The notes under the pieces: generated by a model
What the model saw: the letters and a program-made list of their open reading frames with translations, nothing else
Told to the model about the DNA's origin: nothing
Databases searched by the model: none
Position numbers and translations under genes: made by a program
Assembly: GCF_000801315.1 (NCBI RefSeq)
Contig: NZ_CP010054.1
Coordinates: 744,001-808,000 of the forward strand
Source of the DNA: Hymenobacter sp. DG25B
GTDB taxonomy: Bacteria; Bacteroidota; Bacteroidia; Cytophagales; Hymenobacteraceae
Reading direction: 5' to 3'
Length of the DNA: 64,000 nucleotides
Shown here: in pieces, positions 1 through 8,113 of the stretch
Layout: every line of letters begins with the position of its first letter
How positions within the stretch are numbered: the first letter of the stretch is position 1

Positions 1-280
1 ATTCGGGGTAGACCAGTGGCTGCAGGAACTCTCCCAGAACCGCCGCGCCTTCCGTCCCTTCGATCTGACCACCGAGGATTTCAACGCCATGATTGCCGGT
101 AAGCCCGTGGAAAAAAAGTGGAACGACTTCTTCAACAAAGGCCTCAGCCACAACTACATCCTCGATAGTCTCAACAAAGCCGATAAGTCCATCAACGAGC
201 CCGATAACTTCAAGAAGCTGCTGGCCCTGTTCTACGATGTGACCGACAAGGCCTTTGAGGAAAAGGTAAAAGTGGTCTAA
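1..280 (+). CDS. 3' end of an unknown protein (partial)
   Basis: The reading frame is open from base 2 to the TAA at 278-280, so this is the last 92 residues of a gene that starts before the window; the Met at 89 is internal. The visible part is hydrophilic and probably helical, with many Lys, Asp and Phe (for example WNDFFNKG and LLALFYDVTDKAFEEK), and has no membrane segment or signal. I recognise no family. It lies 194 bases upstream of the actin-like ATPase gene on the same strand, so it may be the first visible member of the motor cassette. A SrfC-like GTPase is one thought, because SrfC genes neighbour SrfB-type genes elsewhere, but nothing visible proves it. Confidence 0.75.
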   Translation, partial: FGVDQWLQELSQNRRAFRPFDLTTEDFNAMIAGKPVEKKWNDFFNKGLSHNYILDSLNKADKSINEPDNFKKLLALFYDVTDKAFEEKVKVV

Positions 281-474
281 ACAGAACGTTAATTCCCCTC
301 CTCAGATGAGGAGGGGACGCGGCAGTTTACTGCCGCTGGGGTGGTTGACCTCGTTGCTGATGTTGTTTGGTTGAACCAGTAGCACCAGAAAAATCAACGC
401 CTGAACCATCCCGCCCTTCGGGCACCCCTTCTTAAAAAAGGAGGGGACTCCGTTCAAATCAAAGCAAACTCAGA
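281..474. repeat. Intergenic palindromic element
   Basis: No gene is visible here. The stretch holds a perfect 9-bp stem (295-303 with 308-316), a second small stem around 320-335, and near its right end another C-rich/G-rich pair around 410-448. The order of motifs (CCCCTCCT, AGGAGGGG, then GGGGTGGTT, and their complement near 450) resembles the larger inverted repeat at 5601-5730, so both look like members of one dispersed family. It may act as a terminator or processing site between the partial gene and the next gene. Confidence 0.6.
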
Positions 475-3400
475 ATGGCTAAAGTCCTTCGCCTGCATAA
501 TAACGGGTCCCAGCAAGTTCAAGGCTGGCAGAAAACCGCCCCCGTCACCAGTACCGAAATCAACACCGTAACGGACCCCACGGGCGGCAAAGCCCGCAAC
601 CTGGCTATTAGCATTCCCACGCCGTTTGCGCGGATGCATCTGTTTGAAACGGCGTTTGATTTCCTGGCCCGCGAAGGGCAGCGCAACCCCAACTCGGTGT
701 ACCACGAGCTGGTAACGCACTACTGGGACTTGCTGGAGCTGCTTTACAACTTCCACCTCTATGGGCAGGCCGGCCGCAAGCTCACGCTGCGCCGCTGGAA
801 CACAGAGGCCGAAATCCGGAAGATGCGCAGCGAGGAAGGCACCCGCCTGCTGGGCGAAACCCTGCAGCTGTTCTTCCAGGACCAGCGCTTCCAGGGCTTC
901 TCCGACATGTACCTCATTTTCTATGAGTCGCCGGAGCTGGCGGGCGGACCGCGCCTGCTGGGAGGCACCTCGCCGCTTACGCTGCTGTTTACCGGTCCGG
1001 CCGTGAAGCCGCTGGATCTGGAGCGTCCGCAGGCCCGGGGTCATTATTTCGATGGCCAGACGGTTTTGCTGGAGCAGCGCGACCCGCAGTTTCAGGAGTT
1101 TGTGTACGAGCTGTTCCTGGCGTATCCGCAGCTGCGCAGCCGCGAGTTTGCCGGTAGCGTATACGCCGCCCTCGACCGCACCCGCATCAACCAGATGCAG
1201 ATGCAGGGCGACCGGACGGCCCAGCAGTTCCAGAGCCGCTTCCCGGCCCTGCCCGATGCCCAGGGCAACCTGGTATCGGTAAAAGGGGTGCCCCTGCCCG
1301 GCCGCGCCGACCAGTCGGCCGTGACCAGCTCCGACCTGTTCATTCAGCCCACGCGCGAAGCCGGCAACGGCCGCCCGCGCCCGCTGGTGCTGCGCCCCAA
1401 CCTGACCATGGCCGGGGCCAACTACCTCAACGGCCAGCCCTGGGACGACCGCACGCCCGTGCCCTACCACGATGAGCTGGCGCTGGAAAGCCGCGTGCTG
1501 CCCGGCAAAGGCTTTAAATATCCTTATCTGACGGTAGGCGACTTCCTGGAAGACTCCCTGGTGGAGCTGCCCTACGAGCTGAACACCCAGCGCTACCATA
1601 CCGGCAAAGTCACGTTCCAGTACGGGGCCGACGGCCAGGGCCGCGCCCGTTTCCCGTACCTGCTGCCGCTGCGCCAGGCCTTCTTCGAGTACTTCACGGA
1701 GCATGATCTGGCCGAGCTGCTCACCTTCACCATCGACCTGAACCACGTGCGCGTACAGCTGCGCGTGCCGGTGCAGGGTGGCCGCTTTATCACCTTCGAG
1801 CGCAGCTACTATACCAATCCGCAGAACCCGAAAGACGCGCAGGGCCGCGAGATTCTGGAAAAAGGCCGCATTGTGCGGGCCAACGTGGGTGTGGGCATCT
1901 TCCCGTTCTACGTATTCCGCCAGCAGCCCGAGTACAACGACTTGTACAAGGTGATGCTGGTGGATGCCGATAACTCGCCCACCATGCTGCAGCGCCGCTA
2001 CGAGCTGGCCTTCTTTGCCGGCGGGGAGCGTATAACCGACCAGGGAGCCGCTCGTCGGGCCACAAAACAGGAGCGCACTACCAAGAGCGTGGCCAGCGCC
2101 GGCAGTACCTACTACGAAATAACCGGCACTCACTTCGATATTGCCGAGCTGACCTGCCCGCCCGCCATGCTGGGTGCTGCGCCGGCCCGGGGGCTGGTAG
2201 TGCCCCGCTGGCGCGAGCTGGAGCGCGGAACCCGCCGCTTCACCTTCGCGGTAGACTTTGGCACTACCAACACCCACGTGGCCTATGCTGATAGCCCGCG
2301 CGCGCATCCACGGCCCCTTACCATTGGCGAAGCCGATGTGCAGGTGGAATGGCTGCACGCTCCGCTGCCCGATGCCGGGCAGTCGGCAACCCAGCGCTAC
2401 CGCTCCGGTGCCGGGCAGATGCAGAGTGATATTGCCACGCTGCAAACCCGCGAGTTTGTCCCCAGCTTTATCGGCGAAGGTGGCTCTGCCTATGAGTTTC
2501 CGATTCGGACGGCCGTGTGCGAAACCACCAGCTTCGCCAACGAGCCGGCCAAGGTGCTCAGCAACATCAACGTAGGCTTCAGCATCAACACCGAAACCCT
2601 CTCGGAGCTGCCGCAAAACCGCTTTGTAACCAATCTGAAGTGGTCGGCCGAGCTGGATCCGCAGGGTGTATCGCGCATTGAGGCGTTCTTCAAGGAAATG
2701 CTCTTGCTGATGCGCCACAAAGCGGCTTTGCACGGTGGCATTCTGGAAGACACCCGCGTGGTGTGGTTTGCCCCGCTGAGCTTTGATGGTTTCCTGCGCA
2801 ACCAGTTCCAGCAGGTCTGGGACGAGAAGTTCCAGGAGGTGTTTAAAGTGCGCCGTTCCACGGTATGTCTCACCGAATCGGTGGCGCCGTACTACTACCT
2901 CACAGCTACTAACCAGGTGGTGCCCAACCGCGACGAAAACGTCATCAACATCGACATTGGCGGTGGCACCACCGACTTGCTGGTGTTTGCCGAGCAGCAT
3001 CCGGCCTTCAGCACCTCGTTCCGCTTTGCCGGCGACGACCTGTGGGGCGACGGCTACGCCCGCGTGCAGGGTGCGCCCAAGCAAAACGGCCTGCTGCGCC
3101 TGGGCGTAGCGCACGCCGAAAGCCTGCCCGATTCGGAGCAGAACCAGGAATACAAAGGCTACCTGAACGCGGCCCTGCGCAACGCCGACTTCGGCTCCGC
3201 TGACGTAACCTCGCTGCTGTTTAAGTACGATGATGCACTGCGCTTCTCGCAGGCGCTGGGCTTAGGCAAAGGCCGCCAGCTGCGGGTGTTGTTCTACCTG
3301 CACTACACGGCCATTATCTACCACACCGCCCAGCTGGTGCAGCACCTCGGCCTGAAAACGCCGCGCTACCTGTGCTTTTCCGGTAAAGGCAGCCTGTACC

Positions 3401-3951
3401 TGCGCCTGCTGGCCGGGGGCAGCAACCTAGCAGCTATTGAGAAGATTACCAAAGCCATTTTCCAAGCCGTAACCGGCACCGAAGCACCGCATAATTTCCG
3501 CGTGATTCTGGCCGACAACCCCAAGGAGGCCACCACCAACGGCGGCGTGCTCTTCGAAGACGGCGCTTCCACTGCCGACTACGACCGGATCAAGCCCGTC
3601 AAGTTCACCGGCGCCCCGGATTCGGGCGAAATCGGGCAGCGCCGCCTCAAGCTGGCGCAGGTAGATGCTGACCTGAAAGCGCAGGTGCTCGAAAACGTGC
3701 GCCACTTCCTCACGCTGGTGCTGGAAGGCGACGAAGTAGCGCCCCTCATGCGCGAAGTAGGCGTAGATGTGGACCGGCAGCGGGTGAAAGATATTCTGCT
3801 CCGCGAAATTGAGGACAGTCTGAGCCTGGGCCTGCACCAGTTCCAGCGCCTCTTGTCGGCTGATGAAACCCTGCCGGAAACGCTGTTCTTCCTGCCACTG
3901 AAACAGGCGTTGTATAACCTGAGTCGGGATTTGCAGAACCCGATGAGTTAA
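475..3951 (+). CDS. Large protein with actin/Hsp70-like ATPase domain (SrfB-like?)
   Basis: 1158 residues, no signal peptide or membrane helix, so probably cytoplasmic. The first 580 or so residues match nothing I know. From about 590 there is an actin/Hsp70-type nucleotide-binding core: phosphate-1 motif VDFGTTNTH at 593-601, phosphate-2 motif IDIGGGTTD at 826-834, and an adenosine-type motif CFSGKGS at 967-973. A helical region follows. Size and a C-terminal actin-like domain recall the poorly understood SrfB virulence-factor family; this is an inference from architecture. The following genes on the strand encode a membrane-anchored protein and a MotA/MotB-like pair, suggesting the ATPase works with an ion-driven membrane complex. 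A full-length open frame also exists on the opposite strand but is a shadow. The ATPase fold is secure, the biological role unknown. Confidence 0.85.
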   Translation: MAKVLRLHNNGSQQVQGWQKTAPVTSTEINTVTDPTGGKARNLAISIPTPFARMHLFETAFDFLAREGQRNPNSVYHELVTHYWDLLELLYNFHLYGQAGRKLTLRRWNTEAEIRKMRSEEGTRLLGETLQLFFQDQRFQGFSDMYLIFYESPELAGGPRLLGGTSPLTLLFTGPAVKPLDLERPQARGHYFDGQTVLLEQRDPQFQEFVYELFLAYPQLRSREFAGSVYAALDRTRINQMQMQGDRTAQQFQSRFPALPDAQGNLVSVKGVPLPGRADQSAVTSSDLFIQPTREAGNGRPRPLVLRPNLTMAGANYLNGQPWDDRTPVPYHDELALESRVLPGKGFKYPYLTVGDFLEDSLVELPYELNTQRYHTGKVTFQYGADGQGRARFPYLLPLRQAFFEYFTEHDLAELLTFTIDLNHVRVQLRVPVQGGRFITFERSYYTNPQNPKDAQGREILEKGRIVRANVGVGIFPFYVFRQQPEYNDLYKVMLVDADNSPTMLQRRYELAFFAGGERITDQGAARRATKQERTTKSVASAGSTYYEITGTHFDIAELTCPPAMLGAAPARGLVVPRWRELERGTRRFTFAVDFGTTNTHVAYADSPRAHPRPLTIGEADVQVEWLHAPLPDAGQSATQRYRSGAGQMQSDIATLQTREFVPSFIGEGGSAYEFPIRTAVCETTSFANEPAKVLSNINVGFSINTETLSELPQNRFVTNLKWSAELDPQGVSRIEAFFKEMLLLMRHKAALHGGILEDTRVVWFAPLSFDGFLRNQFQQVWDEKFQEVFKVRRSTVCLTESVAPYYYLTATNQVVPNRDENVINIDIGGGTTDLLVFAEQHPAFSTSFRFAGDDLWGDGYARVQGAPKQNGLLRLGVAHAESLPDSEQNQEYKGYLNAALRNADFGSADVTSLLFKYDDALRFSQALGLGKGRQLRVLFYLHYTAIIYHTAQLVQHLGLKTPRYLCFSGKGSLYLRLLAGGSNLAAIEKITKAIFQAVTGTEAPHNFRVILADNPKEATTNGGVLFEDGASTADYDRIKPVKFTGAPDSGEIGQRRLKLAQVDADLKAQVLENVRHFLTLVLEGDEVAPLMREVGVDVDRQRVKDILLREIEDSLSLGLHQFQRLLSADETLPETLFFLPLKQALYNLSRDLQNPMS

Positions 3952-3954
3952 TCC

Positions 3955-4060
3955 CTTGTCATGTCGAGCGTAGTCGAGACATCTCGCTAGTGTGGTAAAT
4001 AGTTAGCACTACAACATCAGCACGCGAGATGCTTCGACGGCGCTCAGCATGACGGACAAG
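3955..4060. repeat. Imperfect inverted repeat between cassette genes
   Basis: A left arm starting CTTGTCATGTCGAGC (from 3955) and ending CATCTCGC pairs with a right arm starting GCGAGATGCTTCGAC (from 4024) and ending GACGGACAAG (to 4060). A smaller stem (TAGTG/CACTA) sits in the loop. The sequence is unlike the G-rich elements at 281-474 and 5601-5730, so it belongs to another family. It lies between two co-directional genes and may be a mobile palindromic element or a transcript processing site. Confidence 0.65.
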
Positions 4061-4105
4061 TACCGTTGCCTTCTTTCGTTGCGCCTTCTCTTGCTCTGAA
4101 ACCCT

Positions 4106-5593
4106 ATGACTCTTTCCCGCCGCGCTGCTTCTTTGCTCTTCGGTCTGTTGCTGTTAGCGGCAGGCGCCCACGCCCAAACGCCCCTCGGTCAGCCCACGCT
4201 TGATGAGCAAAAGGTGCAGATCTGGTGTGCCACGGTGAAGTTCGTTTATGAAGACACCGGGCGGCCAAATCTTAAGAATAGTCTGCAGTGCGGCAGCTCG
4301 CTGAAAGCTTTTGAAAACAGCATCAAAGCCGACAGCCAGCGGGTGTACAGCGCCTTGTACCAACCGCTGGAAGGCAAGGGCGCGATGTATAAAGGCCTGG
4401 GCTCGGATAAGTCGCGGCTGCAGAAGCTGGCTACGGAAATCATTAACCGTCTGAAAGCCTCGCCGGCCCGGCGCAAAGACCCGGCCCGCATGCAGCGTGT
4501 GGAAGAGCTGGCCACGCAGCTGAACGGCTACGTGCAGAACGGCACACCGCCCACCGGCGTATCGGCCTCCGATTCGGAAGCCGCCTCCGACACGACATCG
4601 ATAGGCACCGAAGCGAGCTTGGATGAAGTAGGAACGGCTGGTACTGATGAAACGGTGGCAACTCCGGCTGCCCGGGGTGGGGGAGAAAGTCTGATGAGCA
4701 AGTTCTTTGCGCCGCTGGCCCTGATTGTGTCTTTGCTGAGCCTGTTTCTGTATGTACTGATGCGCCGCAGCCTCGACAGCTTCCAGAAGGAGTTAAGTGC
4801 CCGTATCGACAAGCGTCGCGAGGAAATCATGGCTTTGCAGGGAGCCCCCGCCGGTGGAGGCCAGCCTGCTCTAACGCGCCTCACGCCGGAAATGCAGCGC
4901 CAGGTAGAGCAACTGGTGCAGCAGCGGGTAGCTGAGGAGCTAAGCAAGCGTCCGGCTGCCGCACCCCAAGGTGGAAATGATGGCAAGCAGCGGCAGAATC
5001 AAAACCAGAGTCAAAACCAAAACCGGCTGGTAGAAAAGTCCAAGCCTGCGCCTGTGGCCGCACGGGTGGAAGCAGCGCCAACCCCCGCTGCTACTCCTTT
5101 CGCCAACATTAGCCAGGCACCATCGGCGTACGAGCCGCCCGTAGCCATGACGGAAACGCCCGCACCGCCCGTGGTAACGCCGGCCGGCCCACCGGCCGCC
5201 GCTTCGCGGGATGAGTTTGATAGCTTGGTGCCGCCTGTAACGTTGCCGGAGCCGCCGCGCCCAGTGGCCCCCGGTCCGGAGCTGCGCTACGTGAAGGTAC
5301 CCGTGAATGGCGGTTTCAGTGAGTATGACCTCTCCGACCAGCCCCAGCACGACAGCATCTATCAGATTACGCTCAGCCCTCTAAACCCGGATATGGCCAC
5401 GTTCCGCGTGAATCCCAACCCGGCGGTGCATGCCTACGCCATTCAAAGCGCCCAGTACTCGCTACGCGAGGCATGCCGCTACCAGCAGCCCGCCGGCCCT
5501 GTGTCGCGCATTATAACGGACGAAGATGGCACGCTACGTCGCGTAGCGGGTGCCTGGCAGATTGAGCACAAGGCCGCCATTCGGTTTGAGTAA
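4106..5593 (+). CDS. Membrane-anchored protein of the motor cassette, unknown family
   Basis: 495 residues. It opens with a signal peptide (about 1-23, ending AHAQ), then an extracytoplasmic part to about 195 with two Cys near residues 40 and 60, one membrane helix at about 198-220 (PLALIVSLLSLFLYVLM), a basic stop-transfer segment, a coiled-coil-like stretch, a long Gln/Asn then Pro/Ala-rich linker, and a compact C-terminal domain of about 100 residues rich in Tyr and Pro. The predicted topology is N-terminus outside, C-terminal domain in the cytoplasm. That would let it link the periplasm to the cytoplasmic actin-like ATPase. I do not recognise the family. The gene sits between the ATPase and the MotA-like gene, all on the same strand. 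Confidence 0.8.
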   Translation: MTLSRRAASLLFGLLLLAAGAHAQTPLGQPTLDEQKVQIWCATVKFVYEDTGRPNLKNSLQCGSSLKAFENSIKADSQRVYSALYQPLEGKGAMYKGLGSDKSRLQKLATEIINRLKASPARRKDPARMQRVEELATQLNGYVQNGTPPTGVSASDSEAASDTTSIGTEASLDEVGTAGTDETVATPAARGGGESLMSKFFAPLALIVSLLSLFLYVLMRRSLDSFQKELSARIDKRREEIMALQGAPAGGGQPALTRLTPEMQRQVEQLVQQRVAEELSKRPAAAPQGGNDGKQRQNQNQSQNQNRLVEKSKPAPVAARVEAAPTPAATPFANISQAPSAYEPPVAMTETPAPPVVTPAGPPAAASRDEFDSLVPPVTLPEPPRPVAPGPELRYVKVPVNGGFSEYDLSDQPQHDSIYQITLSPLNPDMATFRVNPNPAVHAYAIQSAQYSLREACRYQQPAGPVSRIITDEDGTLRRVAGAWQIEHKAAIRFE

Positions 5594-5600
5594 AAGTAAA

Positions 5601-5730
5601 AAGCTAGTTCCCCTCCTTTTTGCAAGGAGGGGTTAGGGGTGGTCAGCTAGAGCTAAATTTAGAGCTGGTCATCGTTCAACGAAATGAACCACCCCTAACC
5701 CCTCCTTGCAAAAAGGAGGGGAACTAGCTT
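5601..5730. repeat. Perfect 43-bp inverted repeat element
   Basis: The arms 5601-5643 and 5688-5730 are exact reverse complements over 43 bases. Each arm also contains a small internal stem (CCCTCCTT with AAGGAGGG). The 44-base centre contains the partly palindromic AGCTAAATTTAGAGCT. It fills the gap between the membrane-anchored protein and the MotA-like gene. Perfect arms suggest a recent arrival or ongoing homogenisation; in RNA it would form a very stable cruciform-like structure. Confidence 0.9.
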
Positions 5731-5759
5731 TAAAGAATAGCTTGTAGTTTCGTAGCACT

Positions 5760-7220
5760 ATGCTTGAAATCATTCTCGAACTGGTTGTTGTACTCGTGGT
5801 GGTGGGGCTGCAGATACGCGAGTTTCTGCTTACCCGGTCCCGCGCGCGGCGGCTGGAACTGCTGTATCCGGAGCGTAGCGCCCTGCGCGTGGAGCGCCGC
5901 CTGGTAACGCCCGATGGCCGGGATATGCCGGACTACGCCGCCGATGCGCCGGCCGATTCCTATGTAGCAGACCTGATTAAAGCCGACCCGGCCACGGACG
6001 ACTTCCGCGACATTCTGCTGGACACCAATGAGTATCTGCGCCATAACAAAGGCGCCGCGGCCGACTTTGATATCCTCAAGGATATATCGGAGCGGCGCAG
6101 TGAGGTACTAACCAATGAAGTGCAGTCGGGCGTGGCTACGCCACTGTATCTGGGTTTGCTGGGTACGTTTCTGGGCGTAATTCTGGGCCTGGTGGGTATT
6201 GCCCGTAATGGGGTGGCAGATGAAAACGCCCTGACACCCTTCCTGACCGGGGTGCTTATTGCTATGGCCGGCTCCTTTGTGGGGCTGCTGCTCACGCTGT
6301 TGGGCAACGGCTTAGTGCGGCGGGCCCGCAAGGTGGTAGATGAGCGCCAGAACCAATACTACACTTTCCTGCAGGTGAAGCTGCTGCCTATTCTGCACTC
6401 AGATATGGCCGGCTCGCTCACTAACCTGAAAGCGGTGCTTGATGCCTTCAATCAGGATTTCGTGGGCAAAGTCACGCTTTTCGAGCCCATTCTGAACACC
6501 ATTACCGAGAACATCCGGGTGCAGCGCGACTTCCTGGTGAAGCTGGAGGAAATCGGTTACGACCGGATGGCGCAGGCTAACCTAGAAGTGTTTGATAAGG
6601 TGCGGGAGTCGGCGGAAATGTTTGGGCAGTTTACCGGCTACCAGCAGAAGCTGAACCAGATGCTGGCCGAGGGCACCAACACCGCGCACAGCGTGGCCGG
6701 CATTCTGGACCGCCTTCGTGGCTTTGAGCGCGGCATCAATGACCTGGGCCAGTACATTGGCCAGAACGACAACCTCATCCAGCACCAGCTCGACTTTTTC
6801 CAACGCCACCAGAAGGAAATGGACGCCCTGCGCAGTCGCACCGAGCAGTACTTCGACCAGGCCTCCATGTCCCTAACGGACCTCATGCAGAAACGCCTGC
6901 AGTACCATGAGCGCGACGCCCAGCAGGCCTACGAGAAGTGGGGCGAGTACTTCCAGCGCGTCAACCAGGACAACGTATTTGAGCGAATCATGCGCCAGCT
7001 GGACCCTCTCAAAAACGTGGACGCCAGCCAGCAGGCCCTCAGCCGCGACGTAACCGCCACCCAGCGCGAGCTGCTCCGCAAAGTGGAGCTGGACTCCCAA
7101 ATTCAGGCCAAGCTGCTCGCCGAGTTATCGAACCTGAATACGGTGCTGGTGAAGGCTACCGCGAAGAACCGTTTTCAGCGGTTTATGGACAAGCTGTTTG
7201 GCGGGGTGCAGCCGCAGTAG
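5760..7220 (+). CDS. MotA/TolQ/ExbB-like stator subunit with long cytoplasmic tail (ZorA-like)
   Basis: 486 residues with three hydrophobic segments: 1-18, about 127-147 (LYLGLLGTFLGVILGLVGIA) and about 160-187 (FLTGVLIAMAGSFVGLLLTL). A cytoplasmic loop of about 105 residues lies between the first two, as in TolQ/ExbB/MotA proton-channel proteins. What follows is unusual: about 300 residues of predicted helix/coiled coil, far longer than in MotA or ExbB, the arrangement known for ZorA of Zorya anti-phage systems. The partner with an OmpA-like domain is encoded downstream at 8114. The likely role is the ion-conducting stator of a rotary or force-generating complex that passes energy through its tail to cytoplasmic partners. 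The ATG at 5760 directly precedes the first helix. No obvious Shine-Dalgarno sequence, as is common in this phylum. Confidence 0.85.
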   Translation: MLEIILELVVVLVVVGLQIREFLLTRSRARRLELLYPERSALRVERRLVTPDGRDMPDYAADAPADSYVADLIKADPATDDFRDILLDTNEYLRHNKGAAADFDILKDISERRSEVLTNEVQSGVATPLYLGLLGTFLGVILGLVGIARNGVADENALTPFLTGVLIAMAGSFVGLLLTLLGNGLVRRARKVVDERQNQYYTFLQVKLLPILHSDMAGSLTNLKAVLDAFNQDFVGKVTLFEPILNTITENIRVQRDFLVKLEEIGYDRMAQANLEVFDKVRESAEMFGQFTGYQQKLNQMLAEGTNTAHSVAGILDRLRGFERGINDLGQYIGQNDNLIQHQLDFFQRHQKEMDALRSRTEQYFDQASMSLTDLMQKRLQYHERDAQQAYEKWGEYFQRVNQDNVFERIMRQLDPLKNVDASQQALSRDVTATQRELLRKVELDSQIQAKLLAELSNLNTVLVKATAKNRFQRFMDKLFGGVQPQ

Positions 7221-7259
7221 GAAAGTATTCTCAATGGTACTCCAGACCAGCATTTGTTG

Positions 7260-7949
7260 CTAGAGCGTTTCCGGTAATCTTCTCCATCGAACGAGGAGCC
7301 AAATCATAAAGAGGATTTCACCATAAAAGGTATACATGGCAAAGTCAATGTTCAGATCGGGCGCGAGGTAGGGCCGTAAGCTGGTCAGGATATACCCTGC
7401 GCCGGTAATCATTAAGGCAAAGCCCAGTATACGGGGAATGTAGGTTGATTTTACCACCAGATAGCCCAACAGCACGAGGTGAATACCGAACAGGATAAGC
7501 CCCAGATACCAGTGATTTTTGAAGGCGCGGAGGTACACCATGGATAAGGCGTACAGCTGGTCTTTGGCAAACAGCGTCAGGTATTCGGGAGCAGTAATCA
7601 GCCGGAAGCCGGTTACCAAGTTATTGAGGGCTACCAGCGCCAGAATGGTATACACCAGCCGAAACCCGGCGGTAAGTTGCGCCAGGGCTTTACTAACGGG
7701 CTTGCATAATAAATACAGCGACCAGCTTAGCACCAGATCCAGAATAAACGTGAAGAAATAAGCGAAGATGCCAGCGGTAAAAAGTCCTTTGTGCGCCAGA
7801 ATATTCTGGGCAGTTTCCGTGGCTTTGTAGGGGATTACCAGCTTGGGTAAGACATACATTTCGGCAAAAGGCGCCGCGATAACCGAGCCCAGCAGCGCTA
7901 GCCCCGTAATAAGTGCTGCCTTGCGTAGAGAAAAGGAGATGTTTGACAT
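7260..7949 (-). CDS. DUF4386-family integral membrane protein
   Basis: 229 residues with about six membrane helices (for example 11-32, 55-80, 88-110, 145-165, 170-190 and 205-222). The overall pattern matches DUF4386 proteins, whose function is unknown. The gene is antisense to everything around it and splits the MotA-like gene from the MotB-like gene. Codon use and GC look similar to its neighbours by eye, so recent import is not obvious. It is probably not part of the motor itself. The intergenic stretch 7950-8113 must hold divergent start signals for this gene and the MotB-like gene. Confidence 0.8.
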   Translation of the reverse strand: MSNISFSLRKAALITGLALLGSVIAAPFAEMYVLPKLVIPYKATETAQNILAHKGLFTAGIFAYFFTFILDLVLSWSLYLLCKPVSKALAQLTAGFRLVYTILALVALNNLVTGFRLITAPEYLTLFAKDQLYALSMVYLRAFKNHWYLGLILFGIHLVLLGYLVVKSTYIPRILGFALMITGAGYILTSLRPYLAPDLNIDFAMYTFYGEILFMIWLLVRWRRLPETL

Positions 7950-8113
7950 ACCAAAGAGAAATAGGGCGAGAGGTAATGGGGCAGATGCAACGCCCGGCGT
8001 AGGAGTTGCCCTGCTTTGCGCGGAATATTAAAATTATTATTGTGGCATCAGCCCGACTCGTGTAAATGGCCGACCAGAACATCAGCCTGCAAGTCCAATA
8101 AAGTCAGCTACTC

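Noticed and set aside
454..3114. 886-residue open frame antisense to the actin-like ATPase gene
   Set aside because: The plus-strand frame carries clear nucleotide-binding motifs. The antisense product is rich in Gly, Val, His, Gln and Arg without motifs, as expected from a G+C-rich shadow.
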